Origin: Polyangia bacterium
Lineage (GTDB): Bacteria > Myxococcota_A > Polyangia > Nannocystales > Nannocystaceae
DNA: 64,000 bases
Assembly: GCA_030429545.1 (NCBI GenBank)
Contig: JAUIFF010000002.1
Coordinates: 186,001-250,000 of the forward strand
Direction: 5' to 3'
Shown piece after piece: positions 41,229-50,150 of this stretch. Position 1 is the first letter of the stretch; each line of letters starts with the position of its first letter. The position numbers and the translations under genes are program-made. Under the pieces are notes generated by a model. The model was not told where the DNA came from. It was given only the letters and a program-made list of their open reading frames with translations, and ran no database searches.

Positions 41229-41804
41229 CTAGCGCCGGTACGAAAACTTGTAGACCAGCGGCTTGTGCATCATCGGGTGGTTGATCTTGGTCTTGATTTT
41301 GATTTTCGAGCCGTCCTTGGACAGCCGGTAGGTCTTGATGGTGGTGCTCTTGTGGCCGACGACCCGCAGCACCAACTTGTCGCCCTTTTGCTTGATCGAC
41401 ATCCGGTAGTTTTTGCGGTCGTCCCCGCGAAACTCGATCGACGGTCCGCCGACTTCGAGGGTGTAGCGCTTGCTGCTCATGCCGAGGGTGATCTTGTTGC
41501 CCTCGACTTTGAGCTCCTCGGTCGGCTTGGGCGTCGCCGACTTCTTGAGCATCTTGCGGGCGATCCCGCGGAGCATGAAGTTGAGGTGCGAGGCGGTTTC
41601 CTCGACGGCGGCATAGGCCTTTTCCTTTTCGGCCTCGCCACCGCTGTAGCGGTAGGTGCCTGCAAACGCGGTGAGCTCGCGCGCCTCAGACGCTTCCTCG
41701 GAGTTATCTCCCGCCTGCGCGATTTGCGAAGTCGCGGGCAAGGCGGTTAGGCCAACAATCAAGAAACCAGCAAGTACTTTGTTTAATCGGGGCATAGCCA
41801 ACAT
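41229..41804 (-). CDS. Exported protein, unknown function
   Basis: 191 residues. A clear signal peptide (KVLAGFLIVGLTALPATSQIAQA-G) is followed by an acidic stretch and a beta-rich, Lys-rich domain (TYRYSGGEAEKEKAYAA, KLVLRVVGHKSTTIKTYRL). The pattern of alternating strands resembles small lipocalin-like or DUF-type periplasmic proteins, but I cannot name a family. ATG at 41804 or 41795. Transcription ends in the shared terminator at 41176. Confidence 0.7.
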   Translation of the reverse strand: MLAMPRLNKVLAGFLIVGLTALPATSQIAQAGDNSEEASEARELTAFAGTYRYSGGEAEKEKAYAAVEETASHLNFMLRGIARKMLKKSATPKPTEELKVEGNKITLGMSSKRYTLEVGGPSIEFRGDDRKNYRMSIKQKGDKLVLRVVGHKSTTIKTYRLSKDGSKIKIKTKINHPMMHKPLVYKFSYRR

Positions 41805-42079
41805 CCGGCGGGAATGGACTAAAGATTACCAATGCCATTCATCGCTGATTCCGCCACGGGTAGGCCCCGTTTTTGCCGTGTTTTGTCCACGTGTGGGCAC
41901 ATGGTGAGGATGTGGTCGCTTTTGGTTAATTTGTGACGGCGATCACAGAATTTAATTTTGGAGATCTCTTGATGCCAGAGCCAGTCGGCCGCTTCACTTG
42001 AGGGCGAAGGCGCTCAAATTTATTGTATACACAAGAATAATCGGAGTGTGTCCACGCGCGCTTTGGGTACACTCCTGCC

Positions 42080-43567
42080 ATGGCGCGGATATCAACGGTG
42101 GCTCGCTGGTCGATTTGCCTGGCTGTGGGGGTCGCCTGCTCCCCGGCTCCCCAACCGACCCCCGAGGCCAAAAATGAGCAGTCGGCGAGCGAGCAGGTAG
42201 GGGCGCAGGTCGACGGGGTCGCTCCCCAACAGCCGGTGGCCAATCGCGGGGAGCAGCCCAAGCCCGCGGTGCCGTTTGTTTCAGATGACATCCCGGCGGC
42301 ACTCGAGCAGGCAAGGTCCCAGCAAAAGGCGCTGTTTGTCGACGCCTGGGCGCCGTGGTGCCACACATGTTTGAGTATGCATCATTATGTGTTCCCCGCC
42401 CCAATGCTTGCGCCCCTAGGCGAGCGCGTGGTGTTTGCGGCGGTCGACACCGACCGCCCGGAAAACAGTGAGTTTGTGGCCACACACCGGATGTCGATGT
42501 GGCCGACCATGTTTGTGCTCGACCCCGAGGACGGCACGGTGGTTGGGTTGTGGCCGGGCGCTGCGTCTGCGGCGGAGGTACGTGACTTCATCGAGCAATC
42601 ACTCGAGGTTCTCGACGCCCGCCGGGCCAAGTCACTGCCCGACGGGTCCCCACTCGCCGCGCTGGTGGCCGCACGCACGGCCCTGGCTGCGGGCGATCCG
42701 ACAGCTGCGGCCGGACACTATCAAAAGGCGGCGATGGCTGAGGCGGCGACACCAAACCAGCGCAGCGAAGCACTCGTTGGCCAGCTCGCGGCGCTGTACC
42801 GGGCCAAGCGCTACAAGGACTGTGTGCAGATCGGCCGCGAGCACCTCGACGCGGTTGTCGGGGTTGCGCGTCCTGTCGACTTTGCCCGTACGGTGGCGAG
42901 TTGTGTCGAGAAGGTGCAGGGGCTCAAGCAGCAAAAAGAAGTTCGCGGCCTGGTGATTGCCAGGTTGCAGGCGTTGGTCGACGAACCCCATCCAGATGCC
43001 TCGATCGATGACCGTGCGGATGCCCTGGAGGGTCTCGCCAATGTGCTGATGCGGGAGGGACGGCGCAGCGAAGCACAAAAAGTGCATGAGCAACGAATCG
43101 GCCTGCTCGAGCAGGCGGCTGCCAAGGCCCCAACCCCGGAGGTCGCGGCAACCTTCGATTACGGTCGGGTTGTGTCCTATCTCGCCCTCCAGCGCGAGGA
43201 TGATGCGGTCGCGATGTTGACCGCACGCATTGCCCAGTTCCCCGACAACTACGAGCCCCACGCCCGGCTTGCAAGTGTGTTGCATAAGCAAAAAAGTTGG
43301 GGTGAGGCGCTCAAGGCTGTCGAGCGCGCGCTCGAACTGTCGTACGGACCGCGCCGTCTCAAGTACCTACGGCTCAAGGCTTCTATCCAGGAGGGCATGG
43401 GCGACCAAAAGGGCCAACTCGCAACCCTCGAGCAGGAGGTCCATGGGTGGAAGAAGTTGGTGGTGGGCGAGGCCAACCGAGCGGCCTATGAGGCGGCGCG
43501 CAAGCGGTTTGAAGCGGCCGTGGTCAAGGCCCGGCGGGAACCGACGGTTGGCACCAGCAATCGATGA
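42080..43567 (+). CDS. Thioredoxin-domain TPR lipoprotein
   Basis: 495 residues. The signal sequence ends VGVAC, a lipobox, and is followed by a Pro/Gln linker. A thioredoxin-like domain (about 70-180) holds WAPWCHTC, the CxxC redox site in the DsbD-gamma/TlpA style (FVDAWAPWCHTCLSM), and the cis-Pro in MSMWPTMFV. The rest is helical TPR-like repeats. Likely a periplasmic, membrane-tethered thiol-disulfide protein that binds a partner through its repeats. The gene starts near 140 bases after a low-GC intergenic stretch and is 79 bases upstream of a sensor kinase on the same strand. Confidence 0.85.
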   Translation: MARISTVARWSICLAVGVACSPAPQPTPEAKNEQSASEQVGAQVDGVAPQQPVANRGEQPKPAVPFVSDDIPAALEQARSQQKALFVDAWAPWCHTCLSMHHYVFPAPMLAPLGERVVFAAVDTDRPENSEFVATHRMSMWPTMFVLDPEDGTVVGLWPGAASAAEVRDFIEQSLEVLDARRAKSLPDGSPLAALVAARTALAAGDPTAAAGHYQKAAMAEAATPNQRSEALVGQLAALYRAKRYKDCVQIGREHLDAVVGVARPVDFARTVASCVEKVQGLKQQKEVRGLVIARLQALVDEPHPDASIDDRADALEGLANVLMREGRRSEAQKVHEQRIGLLEQAAAKAPTPEVAATFDYGRVVSYLALQREDDAVAMLTARIAQFPDNYEPHARLASVLHKQKSWGEALKAVERALELSYGPRRLKYLRLKASIQEGMGDQKGQLATLEQEVHGWKKLVVGEANRAAYEAARKRFEAAVVKARREPTVGTSNR

Positions 43568-43645
43568 TCGGCTGTTTGGCCGTTTTTTGGGTGGGATGTT
43601 TTGCGGCGACGGGGCTAGACGCGGGCCCGGGAATCGGCGAGTTTT

Positions 43646-45055
43646 GTGCAGATGTCGTCCGAGTCCAAGCCTCCGCACGATCGACCCGTGCGTTCGCAGA
43701 CCCCGGATGAACAGCCGGTGGTGCCACGCAAACGCGAGGTGACAACATCGGTGATCGTTTCCCGTCCTCCGCGAAAGGCAGGGCGGACCCGTGGTGGTCG
43801 GGAGGTCAAAAAACGTCGCGGCGATGTCGAACAAAATGAAAGCGCTGCTCGGCGTCCGCGTGAGCCCTCGGTTGCGGGCCGTCGACGGGAGGCAAGTGGG
43901 TCGCGCCGGGGCGAGTTTCAGGCCGTTCGCCGTCTGCTTGCCCAGGCCGAGCGGCCAGCCCCCGGCGATGTCGAGCTCCGGGCCCTGGTCGAATCCCTGC
44001 CGGTCCCAGCCCTGATTGCCCAGCGCACCGACGGGCGCCTGATGGTGCTCAACGAACTTCTGGTGCCGATGTTTGGCCACAGCGCCAAGGAGTTGTTGTA
44101 CCGCCCCGACAGCGTTTTATATGCAGATACATCCGATCACCGGGCCCTGGTCGACCTGTTGGCCAAGGAGGGCAATGTCCACAGCTACGAGTTGCGGGCA
44201 CGTCGGGCCGACAAGTCGCTGTTTTGGGTTGCTGTGTCAGCCCGCTCCCTCGCCTACCTAGGCCACGATGTCTACCTCTACGTGTTTTTCGACATCAGCC
44301 AGCGGATCGAAATGGAGGAGCGACTGCACCACGCCCGCCAGGAGTTGGAAATGGCCAGCCTGGGAAAAAGCACCTCGCTGGCCCACGTCGTCCACGAGCT
44401 GCGAAGCCCGCTCAACGCGATTATTGGCTATGCCGAGCTGATGGCCGAACGTGCAGAGGAGCTCGGCGACTCCGAACTGATAGGCGATGTCCAGCGGATC
44501 TTGGATGTCTGTCAGCTCCAGGGCGACACCCTCGACAACGCGCTCGACCTGTCCAAGATCGAAGCCGGCAAAATGGCGATCGCCAGCGATGTCTACAACA
44601 TTGACGAGGTCGTCGCCGAGGCTGTCCGGGCGGCCAGGCCGTTGTGCCAGCGCAATGCCAACCGCCTGACCGTGCGCGGAACCACGGCCCTGGGGCAGTC
44701 GCGTGGCGACCCCGGGCGGGTCTACCAAATCTTGGTCAACATTCTGGGTAACGCCGCCAAATTTACGGCCGAGGGTGAGATTATGTTTGAGGCGGCCCGC
44801 ACCTACCTGCCCGCCGACGATCGCGAGTGGCTGGTGTTTACGGTGCGCGACAGCGGGGTCGGTATGAACGAGCTCCAACTCGCCCAGCTGTTTCAACCCT
44901 TCGCACCCGCGACCACCAATCGACCCTACGAGGGGGCGGGTTTTGGCCTGACGATCAGCCGCCAGCTCGCCCTGCGGATGGGTGGCGATATCACGGCGGT
45001 CAGCGTGCCCCGCCAGGGGGCCCTGTTTACCGTCTATCTTCCGGTCGAGACCTAG
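43646..45055 (+). CDS. PAS-domain sensor histidine kinase with basic N-terminal extension
   Basis: 469 residues. The first 105 residues are disordered and rich in Arg, Pro and Ser. A PAS domain (about 110-225) precedes HisKA (LAHVVHELRSPLNAIIGY, phospho-His near 248) and HATPase (N box LVNILGNAAKFT, G1 VRDSGVGM, G2 GAGFGLTIS). No membrane segment, so it senses a cytoplasmic signal. No response regulator gene is adjacent. A second ATG two codons in (MSSES) could be the start. Confidence 0.88.
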   Translation: MQMSSESKPPHDRPVRSQTPDEQPVVPRKREVTTSVIVSRPPRKAGRTRGGREVKKRRGDVEQNESAARRPREPSVAGRRREASGSRRGEFQAVRRLLAQAERPAPGDVELRALVESLPVPALIAQRTDGRLMVLNELLVPMFGHSAKELLYRPDSVLYADTSDHRALVDLLAKEGNVHSYELRARRADKSLFWVAVSARSLAYLGHDVYLYVFFDISQRIEMEERLHHARQELEMASLGKSTSLAHVVHELRSPLNAIIGYAELMAERAEELGDSELIGDVQRILDVCQLQGDTLDNALDLSKIEAGKMAIASDVYNIDEVVAEAVRAARPLCQRNANRLTVRGTTALGQSRGDPGRVYQILVNILGNAAKFTAEGEIMFEAARTYLPADDREWLVFTVRDSGVGMNELQLAQLFQPFAPATTNRPYEGAGFGLTISRQLALRMGGDITAVSVPRQGALFTVYLPVET

Positions 45056-45608
45056 CCGGGAGATCTCTCCCCGGCGTTGGTTGGCCATCGCACCCTGTTG
45101 GTTGGCAACATGAAGATGTGTTTTGGAGCAGCTGTCAGTGGCAGCTGTTAAACGCGACGAACGACGGGCCACAGGTCGTGTTGTGATGACCCGCGGACGC
45201 GGATATCGAACAACGAAACACCGGGGGTTGGCGTTCGCGCTCGCCCAAAACTGTAGGGATAAAATGGGTAGTGATTCGCCGGTAAAAGCTACAGTTCGGC
45301 GAGGCCTTGCGAAGGCCGCACGCGGCTCCAAATACAGCCAGAGTTGCGACAAAAGGGGTTGGCGCCCATGTTGGGTGGTAGTTCGGATGTCTGCATGCCT
45401 CCTTCGACAGGTGACGGGCGCGGCAGTTGTCTGTCGGGATGACGCGGCGAAATACACCGAAAGCAAGCGGCGAGCATGACCTTGGCAGATGCTTCGAAAC
45501 ACAGTCATGTCGACCGATGTCGGGCCTGTGGCTACCGCTTTGAAAAAACGTATTGCCCCCTGTCGAAAACCGTGGCGTCGAGCTTGGGCCTCGTTAAAAT
45601 GACAGGAC
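45056..45608. other. Intergenic stretch, no gene recognised
   Basis: Open frames here are short, rich in Arg/Cys, and lack ribosome binding sites. A 65-codon frame at 45476 contains CRACGYRFEKTYC, which resembles a zinc knuckle but has no other support. Nothing is called. Confidence 0.45.
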
Positions 45609-46505
45609 ATGAAGACGGGCTTGGCGTATGTCGTGTCCATGTGTGTCGCCGTTGGCACTGCCTCGGCGTATAACGTTGACAAGGTGGCCCCACCGGTGCG
45701 TGAAGCTCCGCGCCCTAGCAAGTTGGTCGATGTCGCGGCTGCTTGGCCGGCGGCTGCCGAGACTCCTAGGCCGGCCCGCCAGTGCATGGTGCGTGACGAC
45801 CTCGATGTGTTGTTCCTTGGCAACAGCTACACGATCGCCCACGACATGAACCGGTTGGTCGCCAAGATGGCCGAGGAGGCGGGGCTGAAGCTACGCACCC
45901 GTCGGCTCGCACTGCCGGGCAAAAACCTCGGATTTCACGCCCGCCGAGCGAAGGTCCGGGCCGCCCTTGCCAAGCGCGACTGGGACTTTGTGGTCCTGCA
46001 GGGCCAGAGTCTCGAACCGCTGCGCACTCCCGAGAAATTCCGAACCTCCGGCAGCGAGTTGGCCCAGATGGTGTGGGATGCCGGCGCCACCCCGGTTTTC
46101 TTTGAAACCTGGCCGCGCAAGCAAGGACATCCGATCTACCGCAAGCGTCGACTTTCCCGCGGCAGTCCGATGGCGATGTACGAGGCGCTTCATCGGGCCT
46201 ATAGCGAGCTGGCCTTTGAGACAAGTGCCGAGATTGTCCCGGCGGGTCAGGCATGGATGGAGATGGCCAGGCGGGCCCCCGCAGTCAACCTGTACGACCG
46301 CGACCTGCACCACCCGGGGCGTCGGGGTTCGTACCTCAATGCCAACCTGTTGTTCGCGCACCTGACCAACGTCTCGCCCGTGGGCAATGTCGGCGATCCC
46401 CAGGTGCGGGTCGAGCCGGAGGTGGCCCGCATGATTCAGGAGATTGCGCGCGCCACTGTGCAGCCCAAGTGCGACCGCGTGCCGAAAACCCGTAGCGACT
46501 TCTAG
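45609..46505 (+). CDS. Exported SGNH/GDSL-type hydrolase
   Basis: 298 residues. A signal peptide (VVSMCVAVGTASA) precedes a SGNH hydrolase fold: block I LFLGNSYTIAHDM with the nucleophile Ser in GNSYT, a GxND-like region WDFVVLQGQSLEPL, and block V DLHHPGRRGSYLNANLLFA with the Asp-x-x-His dyad. The family includes lipases, acetyl esterases and peptidoglycan O-deacetylases. The substrate is unknown. Its stop codon shares the CTAG with that of the convergent gene at 46502. Confidence 0.82.
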   Translation: MKTGLAYVVSMCVAVGTASAYNVDKVAPPVREAPRPSKLVDVAAAWPAAAETPRPARQCMVRDDLDVLFLGNSYTIAHDMNRLVAKMAEEAGLKLRTRRLALPGKNLGFHARRAKVRAALAKRDWDFVVLQGQSLEPLRTPEKFRTSGSELAQMVWDAGATPVFFETWPRKQGHPIYRKRRLSRGSPMAMYEALHRAYSELAFETSAEIVPAGQAWMEMARRAPAVNLYDRDLHHPGRRGSYLNANLLFAHLTNVSPVGNVGDPQVRVEPEVARMIQEIARATVQPKCDRVPKTRSDF

Positions 46506-47038
46506 CTGGCGTTTTTGGGGGCGCTACGCAGGCCGCCGAGCAGGATCCAGCAGCCCCAGATCAATGCAAATGCACCGATCGGCACCAAAATAATTCCCAG
46601 GCCCGGATCGCCGGCATAAAACCACAGCCCGCCGAGAAAAAAACCCCCGGGTAGGCAGATGCCGGCAGCCGTAAACAGGGCACTGGCGCGAGCGCGGCGC
46701 GAGTCGTCGACGGCGTGGAGTTGGGGCAAGATCGCGGCATACGCCAGATGGACCAGGCCGAGCAGGGTGCCGTGGGCGTGGGCAAGCGTCCACATGTGCC
46801 TGCGGGTTTGGTTGCCGACATCGAGGTAGAGGCCAAGTTTGAGCCCGTGCAGCGACTCGAGCACCAAGCCGGCGGCGGCAAACACCAACAGCCACCACAG
46901 GCCCAGGCGGATGTGTCGGCGTGCGAGCTGGTTGGGTTCGGCCATCGGCCCGTGCACTGTACCAGCCGCGTCCACCTTTGACGGGGTTTTCTCGGCCGGT
47001 ATGGATGTCGTGGGGGACAGCTCCGGGCTGCTCGACAC
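46502..47038 (-). CDS. Four-helix membrane protein, unknown
   Basis: 178 residues; an internal ATG after about 31 residues (MAEPNQ) could be the real start, since the first part is Pro/Ser/Thr-rich. Four hydrophobic helices (LWWLLVFAAAGLVLESL, THAHGTLLGLVHLAYAAIL-like, FTAAGICLPGGFFLGGLWFYA, ILVPIGAFALIWGCWILLGG). The HAHG motif between helices and the general pattern are like small DUF2871/YccF-like or haem-copper-oxidase-associated proteins, but this is not certain. Divergent from the dehydrogenase gene. Confidence 0.6.
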   Translation of the reverse strand: MSSSPELSPTTSIPAEKTPSKVDAAGTVHGPMAEPNQLARRHIRLGLWWLLVFAAAGLVLESLHGLKLGLYLDVGNQTRRHMWTLAHAHGTLLGLVHLAYAAILPQLHAVDDSRRARASALFTAAGICLPGGFFLGGLWFYAGDPGLGIILVPIGAFALIWGCWILLGGLRSAPKNAS

Positions 47039-47110
47039 AGGTAAGATGCGTATACATAAAGTCAGACGCCAGACTTGACCGCGCGATATGGCCGGTGCCA
47101 GAGTCTGGCA

Positions 47111-48178
47111 ATGCCCGAAATACGCTGCGCCCTGCTGACGGCCACCGACACGATCGAAATTGTTCGTCGGTCACCAATCCCACTGGAGGCCTGGCAAGTG
47201 CGGGTGGGTGTCGAGCTTGTCGGCGTGTGTGGGACCGACCGTGCGCTTGTGCAGGGCACCCTACCGGCCCCCCTGCCGCTGGTCCCCGGGCATGAGTTTG
47301 TCGGCACGGTTGTCGAGGTCAAACATGCGGCCCATCGCCATTGGCTCGGCCGACGGGTGTGTGCCGATATCAACAACACCTGCCGCTCGCGTGGGGACAA
47401 CTCCGTGTGCCGGGCCTGCCGGCTCGACATGCCCCACCATTGTCAGCGGCGCAACGTCACCGGGATCATCGAGGCTCCGGGGGCATTTGCCGAGTCGGTG
47501 GTGGTCCCGGCCGCCAATCTGTTTGCCGTGCCCGACAGTGTCGACAACCGCCGGGCCGTGTTTTGCGAACCCCTAGCCGCCGCGATCCAGGCCTTTGTTG
47601 ACGCACCTGTAGGGCCGGGCGATGTGGTGGCCGTGCTGGGTAGCGGGCGCTTGGGCAGCTTGATCGCAGCGGTCGCCCACCGTCGCGGCGCAACCGTGCT
47701 GACCATCGGTCGCAATTCGGCGAGACTTCGCCACTGTCAACGACTCGGCGTCGGAGAAGTTTTACATACAACAGTGACGGCAACATCTTCGTCGGCGACC
47801 GGCGAGCCCGGCATCGCCCGTGCCCGAATCGACGAGCTGACCGAGGGGCTTGGTGCCGATGTGGTGGTCGAAGCAACCGGAGACCCCCACGGCCTTGCCG
47901 CGGCGCAAAGCCTGGTGCGCCCGCGCGGGACAATTGTCCTCAAAACCACCTGTGGCCTACCTCCCGAGGGTTTTGATGTGACCCGAGCCGTGGTCGATGA
48001 GGTCCGTTTGGTCGGTTCGCGTTGCGGACCCTTTGCCGAGGCCTTGCAGCTGCTGGCACATGGGGACTTGGCGGTCGAGCAACTCATCGAGCAGACCTTT
48101 GGGCTCGCCGATGTCAGCCGGGCAATCGCCGCCGCCGGGCGATTGATGAAGGTGGTGGTCGACCCACGAGTGCCCTGA
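47111..48178 (+). CDS. Zinc-dependent alcohol dehydrogenase (MDR superfamily)
   Basis: 355 residues from the ATG at 47111. VGVCGTDRALVQG has the catalytic-zinc Cys, PGHEFVGTVVE the catalytic His-Glu, and the structural-zinc region is shown by CRACRLDMPHHC. The Rossmann core has VVAVLGSGRLGSLIA with GxGxxG, then EATGDPHGL. It is in the sorbitol/threonine dehydrogenase-like branch of MDR enzymes. Substrate is unknown. No pathway neighbours. Confidence 0.88.
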   Translation: MPEIRCALLTATDTIEIVRRSPIPLEAWQVRVGVELVGVCGTDRALVQGTLPAPLPLVPGHEFVGTVVEVKHAAHRHWLGRRVCADINNTCRSRGDNSVCRACRLDMPHHCQRRNVTGIIEAPGAFAESVVVPAANLFAVPDSVDNRRAVFCEPLAAAIQAFVDAPVGPGDVVAVLGSGRLGSLIAAVAHRRGATVLTIGRNSARLRHCQRLGVGEVLHTTVTATSSSATGEPGIARARIDELTEGLGADVVVEATGDPHGLAAAQSLVRPRGTIVLKTTCGLPPEGFDVTRAVVDEVRLVGSRCGPFAEALQLLAHGDLAVEQLIEQTFGLADVSRAIAAAGRLMKVVVDPRVP

Positions 48179-48231
48179 GCCGTGGGCCGTAGAAGTTGAA
48201 TCTACAACAACTCACCAATCATGCATCAGGC

Positions 48232-49041
48232 CTAGCTGCGGTGCAGGCGGTCGAGCGCGATCAAATTGTCGGGTTCAGGCTCGGCGCCGGCACGCAGCCG
48301 GTCATCGAGGAGGTGCGATGGTTTGACATTGCCGAGGGCCGCCAGCAGGTTTTTGCGCAACCCGGGAAATTGCCGCTCGAGGTCCGCCAACAGCTTGCGC
48401 ATGTGCACGCGTTTGAGATTGTCCTGGGAACCACACAGGTCGCAGGGGATGATCGGAAACTGTTTGAGCTCGGCGTATTCGATGATGGTGTGCTCGCCAC
48501 ACAGGCAAAGCGGGCGGATGATGGTGTTGCGACGATCGTCCGAGCGCAGCTTGGGCGCCATCGACTTGAGTTGGCCGGCAAAAAACTGATTGAGCAGCAG
48601 GGTCTCTAGCAGGTCGTCACGGTGGTGACCCAGGGCGATCTTGGTGGCCCCGAGTTCGATCGCCGTGCGATACAAAATTCCCCGTCGCAGGCGCGAGCAC
48701 AGCGAGCAGTAGGCCTTGCCCTCGGGGATTTGCTCGGTCACCACCGAGTAGGTGTCGCGCTTGATCAGGTGGTAGGCAAAGCCCTCGGCTTCGAGATGGT
48801 CGCGCAGGCTCTCGACGGCAAAGCCCGGGTGGCCCTGGTCGAGGTTGACGGCGATCAACTCGAACGCAAATGGCACCAGTTTGCGGTAGGCGCGTAGCAG
48901 GTGCAGCAGGGCCCACGAATCCTTGCCGCCCGAGATACACACCATCACCCGGTCGCCGGCTTCGAGCAGCTCGAATCGCCGGTTGGCCCGGGAAATGCCG
49001 CGCAGCAGCACACGCTCGACCTGGGAGAGTTGGCTACCCAT
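48232..49041 (-). CDS. ttcA: tRNA 2-thiocytidine synthetase TtcA
   Basis: 269 residues from the ATG at 49041; the frame upstream lacks similarity. SGGKDS (37-42) is the PP-loop ATP site; CSLC (C112, C115) and C200/C203 are the Fe-S cluster and sulfur-relay cysteines typical of TtcA, and GHHRDDLLETLLLNQFF is the family block. TtcA thiolates C32 of tRNAs, notably some Arg and Ser tRNAs. It is 30 kb from the tRNA array, so there is no operon link. Confidence 0.93.
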   Translation of the reverse strand: MGSQLSQVERVLLRGISRANRRFELLEAGDRVMVCISGGKDSWALLHLLRAYRKLVPFAFELIAVNLDQGHPGFAVESLRDHLEAEGFAYHLIKRDTYSVVTEQIPEGKAYCSLCSRLRRGILYRTAIELGATKIALGHHRDDLLETLLLNQFFAGQLKSMAPKLRSDDRRNTIIRPLCLCGEHTIIEYAELKQFPIIPCDLCGSQDNLKRVHMRKLLADLERQFPGLRKNLLAALGNVKPSHLLDDRLRAGAEPEPDNLIALDRLHRS

Positions 49042-49057
49042 GTGTATACAACGACGT

Positions 49058-50008
49058 CTAGAAGTCGGGGCAATCGTTGGGTGTGGGCAGCTCGGCGATT
49101 TCCCAGGTTGCGTCGAGGCCTGTCCGTCGGATCGACGAACCGGCAGGAGCGGGGCCGACATGGGGCTCAGGTGTTTCGCCGTTGCTGTCGAGCAGGCCAC
49201 TGAGGTTGGCATCGCCGTAGATCACGGCATCGTCGGGCACGGTCATTTCGCCGACATCTTCGAAGTTGTTGTTGAACAACGCGACCCCGTCTGCGGTGCC
49301 CATGTCGGCATTTTGCAGGTCGAAGAAGAAGTCGACCGGATAGTCAAACACCGGGTTTTGGTTCTTGTCGCCGGTCTCCGGGCCACCGACCAAAAAGCAG
49401 GCTCCGGGCTCGACCACGCTGCCACCTGGAAAATCAATGCCCCAATACTTGTAGTTGTCGCCGGCCCAGCCGAGCGAGTAAAACGAAAGGTCGACGGCCT
49501 CGTCGCAGGGGTTGTAGATCTTGACCCATTCCCAGGTGTCGTCGCCTCCGGACAGGTCGTAGAGCACCTCGGCGAGGATGGGGCCATTGCATTCGACACC
49601 GCCGGTATCGGTGTCGGTGTCGGTGTCCGTGTCGGTGTCCGTGTCCGTCTCAGTATCGGTATCGGTGCCCGGATCGGTGTCGGTCGTGACCCCGGTGTCG
49701 GTTTCGTCCGTGTCTGTACCGGTCTCATCGGTTTCGGACTGGCTCTCCTCGGTGTCGGTCGGGTCGGTCGTTGTCGGGCCCTCGGTCGTGGTTTCAGATT
49801 CGGTGCCAGATGTCTCCGTCAGGGCGGTGTCGCCCGTCGATGCCTGTGTTGTGGTCATGCCCACGGTGGTCGGTGACGTGGTTGGAGTTGTGGTCGTGGT
49901 GCCGGTCCCAGAGAGTGTGGCTGACGAGGTGGCATCTCCATCTGGGGAGCACGCGCAGATCAACATTACGGCGCAGGATAGGATTAAGACCGAAGTTTTT
50001 GCGGGCAT
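49058..50008 (-). CDS. Lipoprotein with Thr-Asp linker and lamin-tail domain
   Basis: 316 residues. Signal peptide ends LICAC (lipobox). A Thr/Ser/Asp/Glu-rich linker of about 120 residues includes a run of TD repeats. The globular C-terminus (GPILAEVLYDLSGGDDTWEWVKIYNP...VDLSFYSLGWAGD) is a lamin-tail (LTD) immunoglobulin-like domain, as in many secreted bacterial proteins. Probably a surface protein. Its stop is just 17 bases upstream of the ttcA start on the minus strand, so it may be transcribed ahead of... the same strand gene ttcA; the two functions look unrelated. Confidence 0.82.
   Translation of the reverse strand: MPAKTSVLILSCAVMLICACSPDGDATSSATLSGTGTTTTTPTTSPTTVGMTTTQASTGDTALTETSGTESETTTEGPTTTDPTDTEESQSETDETGTDTDETDTGVTTDTDPGTDTDTETDTDTDTDTDTDTDTGGVECNGPILAEVLYDLSGGDDTWEWVKIYNPCDEAVDLSFYSLGWAGDNYKYWGIDFPGGSVVEPGACFLVGGPETGDKNQNPVFDYPVDFFFDLQNADMGTADGVALFNNNFEDVGEMTVPDDAVIYGDANLSGLLDSNGETPEPHVGPAPAGSSIRRTGLDATWEIAELPTPNDCPDF
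49607..49700. repeat. Hexanucleotide repeat encoding Thr-Asp
   Basis: About 13-15 copies of a GGTGTC/CGTGTC-type 6-bp unit encode the (Thr-Asp) run of the lamin-tail lipoprotein. The same design as the Gly-Asp tract at 6298, but shorter. Confidence 0.85.
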
Positions 50009-50150
50009 GGCGGGCAGGATAAAAAACGATCGTGACGCGAGTGTCGAGTCCCCCTACGAACACAAACCTCTCAGCGTGTGTTTGCCCGCGCAATCGTGTC
50101 GGTTGTCGAATAACGGCCTGCAGGGCTATTCTCTAGAAGGTTGAACTCGG

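Noticed and set aside
45123..45823. Open frames upstream of the SGNH hydrolase gene, including one with a CRACGY motif and a long minus-strand frame to 44258
   Set aside because: No ribosome binding site, atypical composition, and antisense to the real sensor kinase gene.
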